Assembly: GCF_003957295.1 (NCBI RefSeq) | Contig: NZ_RQPJ01000021.1 | Location: forward strand, 170,210 to 234,209 | Direction of reading: 5' to 3' | Source of the DNA: Arenibacter aquaticus | GTDB taxonomy: Bacteria; Bacteroidota; Bacteroidia; Flavobacteriales; Flavobacteriaceae | Length of the DNA stretch: 64,000 nucleotides | Shown here: positions 8,598-16,556 of the stretch, one piece after another | Layout of the letters: every line of letters begins with the position of its first letter | How positions within the stretch are numbered: the stretch's first letter is position 1 | Position numbers and translations under genes: made by a program | Notes under the pieces: model-generated | The model's database searches: none | What the model saw: only the letters and a program-made list of their open reading frames with translations | Told to the model about the DNA's origin: nothing

Positions 8598-9320
8598 ATG
8601 AAAATAGAAAAATCAAATCTAGAACTTATTCCCAAGGACGACCAAAATTGGCAAAACAGGCCAGAATGGTTTTTTAACAGAGAACACACGGATACCTATG
8701 AGCAATGGTACGAAGGGAGGTACAAGCGTGCTGAAATATGGCAAAAGAAGGTAATGGAACAACTGGTGTCCAAAGATAAACGTATCAAAACATTGTTGGA
8801 ATTTGGCTGTGGTACTACCCGCTTTACCCGCTGGTGGAAAGAGATTGGCATTGAGGCAACAGGAGGCGATATTTCACCATTGATGCTTTCGCAAGCCGTA
8901 GAATTATTTGATGGTGATCTTGTTATGGCCGATTCGCACCACATGCCCTTTAAAGACCATTCCTTTGATTCCCTCGCCTTCATTACCACTTTTGAATATT
9001 ACAAGGACCCAGTACAAGTAATCCGAGAGGCTGCAAGAGTAGGGAAATATGGTATAGCCATGGGCATGATGAATAGAAATTCTACCAAGGTGGTGAGAAG
9101 AAGGATACAAGAAGTGTTTGGTAAGAATCCATTCTATCTTACGGCAACCTTTTACACACCGGAAAAACTTACCAAAATTATAGAAACGGCGCTTGAAGGT
9201 AGGGATTACTCCATAGAATGGACTTGTACCGGACTGCCCAAATGGTTTCCCGTACAACAATGGAGTCTGCCACTAGGTGATTTTTTTGGGTTGTACATCA
9301 AATTAAATGACGTAGAATAA
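8598..9320 (+). CDS. class I SAM-dependent methyltransferase, first gene of TPP-riboswitch operon
   Basis: A 240-residue protein with a Rossmann-type SAM-binding fold. Motif I is LLEFGCGTTRF (66-76), an acidic residue follows strand 2 (GGDIS, Asp91), and MADSHHMPF (110-118) is the Methyltransf_11-like post-II segment. The C-terminal part has the aromatic-rich stretch GLPKWFPVQQW. The ATG at 8598 is chosen because an upstream in-frame ATG at 8550 would lie inside the terminator stem. The stop abuts the ATG of the next gene with no gap. Its substrate is unknown; control by a TPP riboswitch points to thiamine or a thiamine precursor or analogue. The Trm112-like protein at the operon end could be its activating partner, as Trm112 is for several class I methyltransferases (inference). 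Confidence 0.88.
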   Translation: MKIEKSNLELIPKDDQNWQNRPEWFFNREHTDTYEQWYEGRYKRAEIWQKKVMEQLVSKDKRIKTLLEFGCGTTRFTRWWKEIGIEATGGDISPLMLSQAVELFDGDLVMADSHHMPFKDHSFDSLAFITTFEYYKDPVQVIREAARVGKYGIAMGMMNRNSTKVVRRRIQEVFGKNPFYLTATFYTPEKLTKIIETALEGRDYSIEWTCTGLPKWFPVQQWSLPLGDFFGLYIKLNDVE

Positions 9321-10376
9321 ATGAGCGACAAACTAGGAAAAATAGATCCACATTTATTCCAAAAATTTATTGACAATAAATGTGGCTTTAATAGAAAGGA
9401 AGTAAGCACTGGACCTGGATTTGGGGTAGATGTCTCAATTGTAGATTTGCCTCAGGGTATGGCTATGGCCATGACCAGTGACCCACTAACTCTCCTCCCA
9501 AGTCTTGGATTGGAGGAGTCGGCCTGGCTATCCGTACAATTAATGGCAAACGATATGGCCACCACAGGCTATGCACCCATGTACGGGCAATTTGTTTTAA
9601 ATCTGCCCAGTAGCTTTTCAAAATCGGATTTTGAGGTATATTGGAACTATATACACCGTTTTTGTTCTAAAATTGGAATAGCCATTACCGGCGGTCATAC
9701 AGGTTTTGTAGAAGGGCAAAATTCCACTATGGCCGGTGGAGGTACATTTATAACCATTGGACCTAAAGACAATATGTTGGTTTCAAAAAAAGCACGGCCG
9801 GGAGATACCATCTTGGTGACAAAATCCTGCGCTATTTCTTCTTCGGCCATACTTGCCATGTGTTTTCCGGAAAGCGTTAAAAATAAATTGGGTGCCGAAA
9901 TACAAGAACTGGCCAGTGATTCTTTTTACGACACCTCGTCACTCCAAGATGCCTTGGCTGCGGTAGGGAAAAATAGGGAGCATAGGGATATAACGGCCAT
10001 GCATGATGTTACAGAGGGAGGTGTTTTGGGAGCAATATATGAATTGGCAACGGCTTCCGATAACGGGGCTCTGATATATAATGATCAATTGCCTGTAGGT
10101 TATGTTCAAAATAAAGTCTGCGACTTGTTTTCCTTGGACCCACGTAACTGTATAGGGGCAGGCTCAATGGTCATCACCTGTAAAAAAGGAAGCGCAAGAG
10201 ATGTCATCCCTAGGTTGGAAAAGGAAAATATTGTCTGTACTGAAGTGGGGGAAATAGTGGAAAGGGACAAAGGAATAAAGCTTATGAAAAATGATGAGGC
10301 CAACAGGCTAGGGTACAATGAAAATGACCCCTATTGGGCAGCATTTTACAAAGCATTTAATTCGGGTTGGAAATGA
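9321..10376 (+). CDS. AIR synthase-related (PurM/HypE/ThiL superfamily) protein
   Basis: A 351-residue ATP-binding-superfamily protein. The N-terminal half has GPGFGVDVS (31-39), TSDPLT (52-57) and ANDMATTGYAPMY (76-88), the metal/nucleotide features of the PurM/HypE/SelD/ThiL fold. Next comes GGHTGF, and the C-terminal half carries the HDVTEGGVLGAIYE signature. The motif pattern is closest to HypE and to unassigned AIR-synthase-like proteins. No hydrogenase genes are nearby, so a HypE role is unlikely. ThiL (thiamine-phosphate kinase) belongs to this fold, and the TPP riboswitch makes a thiamine-related phosphotransfer plausible, but the sequence does not look like standard ThiL. It starts directly after the methyltransferase stop, and its TGA overlaps the next ATG, so translation is likely coupled. 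Confidence 0.83.
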   Translation: MSDKLGKIDPHLFQKFIDNKCGFNRKEVSTGPGFGVDVSIVDLPQGMAMAMTSDPLTLLPSLGLEESAWLSVQLMANDMATTGYAPMYGQFVLNLPSSFSKSDFEVYWNYIHRFCSKIGIAITGGHTGFVEGQNSTMAGGGTFITIGPKDNMLVSKKARPGDTILVTKSCAISSSAILAMCFPESVKNKLGAEIQELASDSFYDTSSLQDALAAVGKNREHRDITAMHDVTEGGVLGAIYELATASDNGALIYNDQLPVGYVQNKVCDLFSLDPRNCIGAGSMVITCKKGSARDVIPRLEKENIVCTEVGEIVERDKGIKLMKNDEANRLGYNENDPYWAAFYKAFNSGWK

Positions 10377-11014
10377 ATGCGGGCCAAAAACGAAAAATGG
10401 GTTCCGGTATCTATTTGATAATTGACCCATCAATGGATGAAAAAGTTCTTCTGAATAAGTTAGACATATGCCTTAATGAAAGGCTAGCAGCAGTACAGAT
10501 TTGGGACAATTTTAAAGATACTCAAGATATAACCACTTTAATCTGTAAAATTTGCGATCTATGCCATGCTAAAAATGTTCCGGTATTGATAAATAACCAA
10601 TGGGGTTTGCTTAATAAAACCGATTTGGACGGGATTCATTTTGATATAATTCCTGAAGATTATGAGGAAATAAAAGCTGGAGTAAACAAATCTTTTATAA
10701 GCGGACTTACCTGTAATAATGATTTAAGTTGGGTAGAATGGGCAAACAGGAACAATCTGGACTATATTTCTTTTTGTTCCGTATTTCCTTCCCAAACTGC
10801 CAACAGTTGCGAGATAGTCCATTTTAATACCATACAAAAGGCGTCCAAACATTATGATTTGCCTATATATTTGGCCGGTGGGATTACCGCCAATAATCTG
10901 GGGCAACTTAAGGGACTTAATTTTAAAGGGATTGCTGTGGTATCTGGTATTATGGGCGCAACAAACCCTAGCGAATCAATAAATAATTATCTAAAAGAAT
11001 TAAATAAAAAATGA
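10373..11014 (+). CDS. ThiE/TenI-fold protein with altered active site
   Basis: A 213-residue (beta/alpha)8 protein of the thiamine phosphate synthase/TenI family. Fold markers include LDGIHFD (85-91, like GADGVHLG), DYISFCSVFPSQTA (130-143, like the DYVGxGPVFPTxT strand), LAGGIT (167-172) and GIAVVSGIM (186-194). Expected ThiE ligands are changed: the HMP-PP-binding QLREK reads QIWDN (42-46), the Mg-binding NDR reads NNQ (74-76), and the QDD after GVHLG is not evident. It may be a TenI-like enzyme or have a new activity. ATG 10373 overlaps the upstream TGA by four bases and is preferred to the TTG at 10367. Its stop overlaps the next start in an ATGA. Confidence 0.82.
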   Translation: MNAGQKRKMGSGIYLIIDPSMDEKVLLNKLDICLNERLAAVQIWDNFKDTQDITTLICKICDLCHAKNVPVLINNQWGLLNKTDLDGIHFDIIPEDYEEIKAGVNKSFISGLTCNNDLSWVEWANRNNLDYISFCSVFPSQTANSCEIVHFNTIQKASKHYDLPIYLAGGITANNLGQLKGLNFKGIAVVSGIMGATNPSESINNYLKELNKK

Positions 11015-11295
11015 AGAAAGAAACGATCAACAAACTATGTTGCCCCTTTGACAAAGCGGATCTTAAGCTAACGGAAATAACAAAGGATACCTCCAATAAT
11101 GTGTTGGAAGGCTTTTTAGTATGTACAAATTGTGAACGCTTGTACCCCATTGTAAAAGGTATCCCAATTATGAGTCCGGACGAATACCGTGAATATAAAC
11201 TTGAAAGCCCTTTAGTGGAAAGATGGCAAAAACATCTAAAGGGACGTACGTTTGAAAATTTTAGAATTTCGGCATCTATGGAAGTTGAAGGGTAG
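11011..11295 (+). CDS. Trm112-like small zinc-ribbon protein
   Basis: A 94-residue protein with the Trm112/UPF0434-like plan: LCCPFDKADL (9-18), an inserted strand, VCTNCERLYPIVKGIPIM (37-54), then an acidic-basic tail. The second zinc knuckle is intact (Cys38, Cys41). The first has Cys10-Cys11 but Asp where the second cysteine of CPxC would be, so zinc binding may be partial. Trm112 proteins activate class I methyltransferases, and this gene shares an operon with one (8598-9320). It overlaps the preceding gene by an ATGA and is followed by a strong palindromic terminator at 11383-11417, so it closes the operon. Confidence 0.75.
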   Translation: MKKETINKLCCPFDKADLKLTEITKDTSNNVLEGFLVCTNCERLYPIVKGIPIMSPDEYREYKLESPLVERWQKHLKGRTFENFRISASMEVEG

Positions 11296-11382
11296 GAAAT
11301 TACAGCCTAGGCCTACATGGTAAGTAAAGATTAATAGAAGTAATTCTATTGTCTCTTTAAAGAGGTGAATTTAACATTACAC

Positions 11383-11417
11383 AAAAAAAATCGAGGGTCG
11401 CGACCCTCGATTTTTTT
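11383..11417. terminator. bidirectional intrinsic terminator
   Basis: A perfect 20-base palindrome (11391-11410, arm TCGAGGGTCG) is flanked by eight A residues on the left and seven T residues on the right. It separates the plus-strand TPP operon from the minus-strand LytTR gene and should stop transcription from both. Confidence 0.9.
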
Positions 11418-11519
11418 ATATTACTAAATATTGTTTTTGGTTTATAACCATAGTATACTAGTTAGTTATTGGTTATACTAAATTCACAAAGCACTCTAAG
11501 TAGCGCCTAAAAATGATGA

Positions 11520-12212
11520 TTATACATTATGTAGGGCCTCTATTAACACATTTTTTTTGTTTCTGCTCAACGGAAGCTGTCTTCCGTCCAGTTCAACACT
11601 TTTACTATTGAATTTCTGAACTTTTTCCAAATTTACAATGTATGATTTGTGTACCCTCAGGAATTTATCCTTTGGTAATTTCTGTTCAAAAGACTTCATA
11701 GTAGAAAGGATAACTACATTGCCTTCATTGGTCACCAATTTTATATAGTCGCCCAATGCTTCTACCCACTTTATGTCGTTAAGCACTACTTTACGTTGTC
11801 TTAGATTGCTTTTTACAAAGATATATTCATCATCCTCTGGCACCTTTTGCAACTGCTCATATTTAGTTAGAGCTCTTTTTATAGACGTATCAAAACGGGA
11901 AGCAGAGATAGGTTTATGCAGATAATCCGTAACGTCATAATCAAAAGCTTTAAGGGCGTAGTTGGGATTTCCGGTAATCAATATTACCTGTGGTGGGCTG
12001 TCTAAGGATTCCAATAAATCGAACCCATTGATGATGGGCATTTCCACATCCAGAAAAATAAGATCGATGTTACTGTTTTTAAGTCCGTTCTTTGCTTCAA
12101 TGGCATTGCTGTACTCTCCAACCATTGTCAGGTGGGGATGATTGTTCACTAATTTGGCTACGGCAATGCGCTGCATAGACGAATCGTCTACAATAATACT
12201 TCTTAATTTCAT
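11520..12212 (-). CDS. LytTR-family response regulator (paralogue 1)
   Basis: A 230-residue regulator. The receiver domain (1-120) has the acidic pair Asp9-Asp10 (IIVDDSS), phosphoacceptor Asp55 (FLDVEMP), Thr80 (LITGNP) and Lys100 (YLHKPIS), so it looks phosphorylatable. A LytTR DNA-binding domain (about 135-230) contains WVEALGDYIKLVT, the STMKSFEQKLP segment and FLRVHKSYIVNL. The ATG at 12212 is chosen because it matches the start of the paralogue at 17249. The two genes share a 21-22 bp upstream element (12267-12287 here). No histidine kinase is adjacent. It probably acts as a transcription factor with an unknown partner kinase. Confidence 0.9.
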   Translation of the reverse strand: MKLRSIIVDDSSMQRIAVAKLVNNHPHLTMVGEYSNAIEAKNGLKNSNIDLIFLDVEMPIINGFDLLESLDSPPQVILITGNPNYALKAFDYDVTDYLHKPISASRFDTSIKRALTKYEQLQKVPEDDEYIFVKSNLRQRKVVLNDIKWVEALGDYIKLVTNEGNVVILSTMKSFEQKLPKDKFLRVHKSYIVNLEKVQKFNSKSVELDGRQLPLSRNKKNVLIEALHNV

Positions 12213-12266
12213 AATTGGTGATCCTCGTTTTAAATCTTGTTGAAGGTACCCAAAACTACCTTCCAA

Positions 12267-12287
12267 GTTGCCAAAAATGATGTGAAC
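12267..12287 (-). promoter_or_regulatory. upstream element shared by the two LytTR genes (copy 1)
   Basis: The minus-strand sequence GTTCACATCATTTTTGGCAA plus a final C is repeated 55 bp before the start codon here and 53 bp before the other LytTR gene (17302-17323), with one base of length difference. A stretch ending ACATTAT precedes both. It includes ACCGTTCAC, which resembles a LytTR half-site. It could be an autoregulatory site or a promoter feature. Confidence 0.5.
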
Positions 12288-12687
12288 GGTGCATAATGTG
12301 TTGTGTAAATGAAGAATTTTGTGGTTTAGATATTTGGCAGTTAATTCCCAAAGAATAAATTGTAAAAATCAGATATAGAGGCTTAAAAGGTATATGCTAT
12401 TTAAAATTAATTGCATTATTTGTCGAAATTCGATGCAAGCAATAGGGAGACGCATTTTAGTTGCTATGAAACAGTGGGAATTGGTGGAATTAATTGTTTT
12501 AGGTAATCCTAAAACCTAACTTGTTGCCCTACAATTTGAAGATTTTCCAAGATACAAACTTGTTTAAATGGAAACAGAAATATAGGCTATTTTACAATTG
12601 CATTTAATCGATAATATTTTCCGTTTATCTAGTTTTCCTTCCAAGAATTATGAAGGGGTAATATTCTTGCAAAAAAAAACGAGATTC
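12288..12687. other. intergenic region, 400 bp, no clear feature
   Basis: AT-rich spacer between divergent genes (LytTR on the minus strand, a possible small membrane protein on the plus strand). It presumably holds the LytTR promoter. I see no ORF, RNA or strong hairpin. Confidence 0.4.
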
Positions 12688-12852
12688 ATGAATATGTCCA
12701 GATTATCACTTAAAAGCAACAATAAACAAGGAACTTTTAAGGGTATTGGAAACCATTTAATAGCAAATGGATTTAAAATATACTTCTGGGTCTGCACCGT
12801 ATTTTTTATGGTAGTATTGTACCATCTTATTTCCGCCATGGTTGGTATTTGA
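12688..12852 (+). CDS. possible small single-span membrane protein, 54 aa
   Basis: From ATG 12688 the translation begins MNMSRLSLKSNNKQ, is basic up to residue 30, and then has one strongly hydrophobic segment (IYFWVCTVFFMVVLYHL) before the stop. The frame stays open upstream to a TTG at 12598. The layout (positive N-terminus, one helix) suits a small inner-membrane protein, but I know no family for it. It stands alone between the LytTR gene and the Lrp gene. It may be spurious. Confidence 0.35.
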   Translation: MNMSRLSLKSNNKQGTFKGIGNHLIANGFKIYFWVCTVFFMVVLYHLISAMVGI

Positions 12853-13036
12853 TAGGTGGTCCCAAAGAAAATTTAAGTTGTATTTTGTAGGGGAAGGTTG
12901 AAAGTCCTGTTATTTATGCGCTTTTTTCCGTCTACCTTTGGTGCAAATAGAATCATTATTGGCTATAGACCACCAATTATTTTCAAAAATGGATTAAGCT
13001 CACTTTAGCTGCTTAGATAGTTATTAGAACAGCTCT

Positions 13037-13525
13037 TTATAGGGGTATGGCATGGGCGTTTTTTATCTCTCCCATCACAAAGGTACTATGTGCACTTCCA
13101 ATGTTTTTCATGGATCCAAGATGGTTCAAGACAAAATCTTGGTAATGCTTCATATCCTTTACCATTACCTTGAGTAAAAAATCATAATCGCCAGATACGT
13201 TGTAGCATTCGGTAACTTCCTTGATTGCCGCGATATCCTTTACAAATTGGTGTCCAATTTCACGGGTGTGCTGTTTTAAGGTTATGTTGCAAAACACTGT
13301 TAAGCCCTTGTCCATTTTTTCGGGATCCAATACAGCCACATATTTTTTTATATAGCCCTTTTTTTCCAATCTTTTTACCCGTTCAAATACGGGTGTGGTA
13401 GATAAATTAACCCTATTGGCCAGCTCCTTGGTAGTTAGATTGGAATTGCTCTGCAGTAATTTTAGAATTTGAATATCAATTTTGTCCAAATTGGTCATAG
13501 AATATTTTTCTGTTTTAATGCCCAT
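13037..13525 (-). CDS. Lrp/AsnC-family transcriptional regulator (divergent to metE)
   Basis: A 162-residue regulator (153 if the ATG at 13498, MTNLDKID, is the start). The N-terminal helix-turn-helix carries LDKIDIQILKLLQ and LTTKELANRVNLSTTPVFER. The C-terminal RAM ligand-binding domain includes KEVTECYNVSGDYDFLLKV and the STFVMGEI end strand. Lrp proteins bind amino acids and control amino-acid metabolism. The gene is transcribed divergently from metE with 130 bp between, where a 17-bp palindrome (13574-13590) could be its operator. A paralogue (49956-50414) has the same arrangement with a trans-sulfuration enzyme. Regulation of methionine synthesis is therefore likely, but inferred. Confidence 0.9.
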   Translation of the reverse strand: MGIKTEKYSMTNLDKIDIQILKLLQSNSNLTTKELANRVNLSTTPVFERVKRLEKKGYIKKYVAVLDPEKMDKGLTVFCNITLKQHTREIGHQFVKDIAAIKEVTECYNVSGDYDFLLKVMVKDMKHYQDFVLNHLGSMKNIGSAHSTFVMGEIKNAHAIPL

Positions 13526-13573
13526 TTTAAATACAAATGGATGAATAACCTAGCTAAAGAAACTAAAATAGGT

Positions 13574-13590
13574 TTTATTTCCAAAATAAA
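13574..13590. promoter_or_regulatory. palindrome in the Lrp-metE intergenic region, candidate operator
   Basis: TTTATTT-CCA-AAATAAA is a perfect 7-bp dyad around a three-base centre. It lies midway between the divergent starts of the Lrp gene and metE, the usual position of an Lrp-type operator. It is AT-rich, so chance occurrence is possible. Confidence 0.35.
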
Positions 13591-13655
13591 TTAATAACAT
13601 GGAAAATTAAATCTTAAAGATGAGCTTTGTTGGAAAATAAACAAAAGCAGAGCAA

Positions 13656-15974
13656 ATGAAAACCAACGTTTTAGGATACCCGAGAATTGGGGCCAAAAGA
13701 GAGTTAAAGAAAGCCATAGAGAAATATTGGAAAAAGAAAATTTCAGCTGAGGAACTGTTGGAGGTTGGCAGTCAAATACGAAGAAAAAATTGGATCCTGC
13801 AAAAAAAGAGTGGGATCCATTTTATTCCCTCTAATGACTTTTCCTTTTACGATCAGGTATTGGATGCCACAATGACCTATGGCTGTATTCCCGAAAGATT
13901 CAGGGAAATTGATAAAAATAGATCGGACCTAGATCTTTATTTTGCTATGGCAAGGGGGCTACAGGAGGATAGTTTTGATATTACGGCACTAGAAATGACA
14001 AAATGGTTTGATACAAACTATCACTATTTAGTGCCTGAATTTGCAAAGAGCCAGACATTTGAATTGCGTTCCCTAAAAGCTGTTGAAGAATTTAAAGAAG
14101 CATTGGATCAGGGTATTTCAACCAAGCCTGTATTGATATCCCCGGTTACTTACCTTTTTCTAGGGAAGGAGAAGGAGGAAGGCTTCCATAGATTGGATTT
14201 ACTGGAAGCCCTTTTGCCCGAGTTTTATAAACTGTTATCACAGTTATCCGCTGCTGGAGCGGAATACATACAATTGGATGAACCCTGTTTGGCGATGGAC
14301 TTGACCCATAAAGAGCTGACGGCCATAAAGACACTGTACACAGATATAGCAGAAAAATTCCCCAAATTAAGAATAATTCTAACCAATTACTTTGACTGCT
14401 ATGGAGCCAATTTGGAAACTATTTTAGGTCTTCCCGTTCATGCCATCCATTTAGATCTGGTCCGGTGCCCATTGCAGTTGAACGACATCATAGATTCTCC
14501 AACTTACAAAGGTAAGCAAGTACTTTCGTTAGGAGTTGTTGACGGTAGAAATATATGGCGCAATAATTTTGATTCCTCCTTGGACCTCATAAACATGGCC
14601 TTGCAAAATGTTTCTATTGAAAAGCTCTGGGTTTCCAGTTCTTGCTCATTTCTACATGCGCCCTATGATCTAGATCTAGAGACCAATGAAAAAAGTTTAC
14701 CAGCCGAAGTAAAGCAGTGGATGGCATTTTCAAAACAAAAACTAAAGGAGTTGGTAACATTAAGTGAGCTTACACCGGAAATACCCACAGAAGAGGCGGC
14801 AATGGAATTGGTAAGTAATAGACGTACTTTTATTGATAAAAGAATCTCTGGACTGGTGCATCACAGCCCCACCAAGCAAAGGGTCCAATCCTTGGCGGAT
14901 ACGGCAGGAAAACGTAAGAGCGCCTTTACTGTTAGGAGGTATGAGCAGGGAAAGAAATTAGGTCTGCCATTATTTCCTACTACCACAATTGGATCTTTTC
15001 CCCAAACCAGGGAGGTGAGGAGTATAAGAAGACAATTTAAAAACAAGGAAATTACCAGTACGGAATACAATGAATTCCTGAAGAAAGAAACCCAAAGGGC
15101 TATTGCTTTTCAAGAGGATATAGGGTTGGATGTTTTGGTGCACGGCGAATATGAAAGAAACGACATGGTGGAGTATTTCGGGGAAAAATTAGAGGGGTTT
15201 GCCTTTTCCGGAAATGGATGGGTACAAAGTTATGGTAGCCGCTGTGTAAAGCCTCCCATCATTTATGGAGACGTATATAGGGATAAGCCTATGACGGTAA
15301 AATGGACTTCTTACGCACAATCGTTAACTAAAAAACCGGTAAAGGGAATGCTTACCGGACCGGTAACTATTTTGCAATGGTCCTTTGTGCGAAACGACCA
15401 GCCTAGATCCGTAACCTGCAAACAAATAGCTTTGGCCATACGGGACGAGGTAACTGATTTGGAGCAGGCGGGAATAAGTATCATTCAGATAGATGAACCT
15501 GCAATACGGGAAGGGCTGCCCTTACGACGTGAATATTGGAATACCTACTTAAATTGGGCGGTGGAGTGTTTTAGAATTTCAGCCTCCGGTGTGGAGGATA
15601 AGACCCAGATTCACACCCATATGTGCTATTCGGAATTCAACGATATTATACAGAACATTGGGGATATGGATGCCGACGTTATTACCATAGAAACCTCAAG
15701 GTCGGAAATGGAGCTTTTGGACGCCTTTGTGAAATACAAGTATCCCAACCAAATAGGACCTGGGGTATACGACATTCATTCTTCCAGGATTCCCAATGAG
15801 CATGAAATGGCGTCTTTATTGCACAAGGCGGCCAAACTCTTACCGGTGGAAAATTTGTGGGTAAATCCGGATTGTGGTCTTAAGACAAGGGACTGGCCAG
15901 AAACCAAGTCCGCTTTGACCAATATGGTAAAGGTGGCCAAAAAAATAAGATCTGAATACACTATTGATGTGTAG
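13656..15974 (+). CDS. metE: cobalamin-independent methionine synthase MetE
   Basis: A full-length 772-residue enzyme that transfers a methyl group from 5-methyltetrahydropteroyltri-L-glutamate to homocysteine, the last step of methionine synthesis, in the cytoplasm. The N-terminus (TNVLGYPRIGAKRELKKAIE) is the family signature. The catalytic C-terminal half shows the zinc ligands His655 and Cys657 (HTHMCYSEF), Glu679 (IETSRSEME) and Cys740 (NPDCGLKTR). It is flanked by a divergent Lrp gene and followed by a strong terminator (16031-16073), so it is monocistronic. No cobalamin riboswitch is seen upstream; control by the neighbouring Lrp is more likely. Confidence 0.98.
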   Translation: MKTNVLGYPRIGAKRELKKAIEKYWKKKISAEELLEVGSQIRRKNWILQKKSGIHFIPSNDFSFYDQVLDATMTYGCIPERFREIDKNRSDLDLYFAMARGLQEDSFDITALEMTKWFDTNYHYLVPEFAKSQTFELRSLKAVEEFKEALDQGISTKPVLISPVTYLFLGKEKEEGFHRLDLLEALLPEFYKLLSQLSAAGAEYIQLDEPCLAMDLTHKELTAIKTLYTDIAEKFPKLRIILTNYFDCYGANLETILGLPVHAIHLDLVRCPLQLNDIIDSPTYKGKQVLSLGVVDGRNIWRNNFDSSLDLINMALQNVSIEKLWVSSSCSFLHAPYDLDLETNEKSLPAEVKQWMAFSKQKLKELVTLSELTPEIPTEEAAMELVSNRRTFIDKRISGLVHHSPTKQRVQSLADTAGKRKSAFTVRRYEQGKKLGLPLFPTTTIGSFPQTREVRSIRRQFKNKEITSTEYNEFLKKETQRAIAFQEDIGLDVLVHGEYERNDMVEYFGEKLEGFAFSGNGWVQSYGSRCVKPPIIYGDVYRDKPMTVKWTSYAQSLTKKPVKGMLTGPVTILQWSFVRNDQPRSVTCKQIALAIRDEVTDLEQAGISIIQIDEPAIREGLPLRREYWNTYLNWAVECFRISASGVEDKTQIHTHMCYSEFNDIIQNIGDMDADVITIETSRSEMELLDAFVKYKYPNQIGPGVYDIHSSRIPNEHEMASLLHKAAKLLPVENLWVNPDCGLKTRDWPETKSALTNMVKVAKKIRSEYTIDV

Positions 15975-16030
15975 TTAAGACCTCAATACCATAAAGTGTA
16001 CATTAACAATGTATGTTAACAATCCAAATA

Positions 16031-16073
16031 GACCGTCTAAATTAAGTGTTTAGACGGTCTTCAGGTTTTTTTT
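16031..16073 (+). terminator. intrinsic terminator after metE
   Basis: An 11-bp stem GACCGTCTAAA (16031-16041) pairs with TTTAGACGGTC (16049-16059), with a 7-base loop, followed by an eight-base T-run ending at 16073. It lies between convergent genes and serves metE. Confidence 0.88.
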
Positions 16074-16096
16074 AAACTGTGATGGTCTTGGTTATT

Positions 16097-16474
16097 TCAT
16101 AGACCCAATTTTAATTCTTTTAGAACATCCTTTTTCAAAGGTTTTGTTAGAAAGGAAGTAACAAGATTGCTCTTATCTGCTTTCCGCTTATCCAATGAAT
16201 CAAGGGAAGAGCTTAAAATATGGATAACTAAATTGTATTGGCTTGTATCCTTTGAAAGCGTTTCTAAAAATTCCCAACCATCCATTACAGGCATATTTAT
16301 ATCCAAGAAGATCAGGTAGAATGATTTGGGATTTTCCCTGATATATGCAAGGGCGTCTGGACCATTTTCAAAAATGACAGGTGAATAATTCGGAAACTCC
16401 GATTTTATGACCGTATTGTTAATAAAATTGGTCATTGGATCATCGTCAATCAGTAATATTTCGTGTGTCTTCAT
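16097..16474 (-). CDS. single-domain response regulator (CheY-like)
   Basis: A 125-residue receiver with no output domain. It has the acidic cluster IDDDP (9-13), phosphoacceptor Asp58 (IFLDINMPVMDGW), Ser/Thr switch residues in HILSSSLD and the conserved lysine in LTKPLKKD. It lies 82 bp downstream of the LytTR paralogue 2 on the same strand and is probably co-transcribed with it. This Rcp1-like receiver type is common in Bacteroidota beside PAS kinases. Its partner kinase is not evident; the PAS kinases at 1-5.8 kb and the membrane kinase at 18.7 kb are candidates. Confidence 0.88.
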   Translation of the reverse strand: MKTHEILLIDDDPMTNFINNTVIKSEFPNYSPVIFENGPDALAYIRENPKSFYLIFLDINMPVMDGWEFLETLSKDTSQYNLVIHILSSSLDSLDKRKADKSNLVTSFLTKPLKKDVLKELKLGL

Positions 16475-16556
16475 CTTTAATCTTGTTAGTTTTTTCTGTG
16501 ATGATTGTTGGATTCACCGATTACTTTGGGTTGGAAATTTAAATTCTTGAGCGTTT

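Noticed and set aside
9321-10376. Hydrogenase maturation protein HypE
   Set aside because: No hydrogenase or other Hyp genes are nearby, and the gene is in a TPP-controlled operon. Only the fold is shared.
13526-13655. SAM or cobalamin riboswitch upstream of metE
   Set aside because: No conserved aptamer core is visible in the 130-bp gap; an Lrp-type operator is a better explanation.
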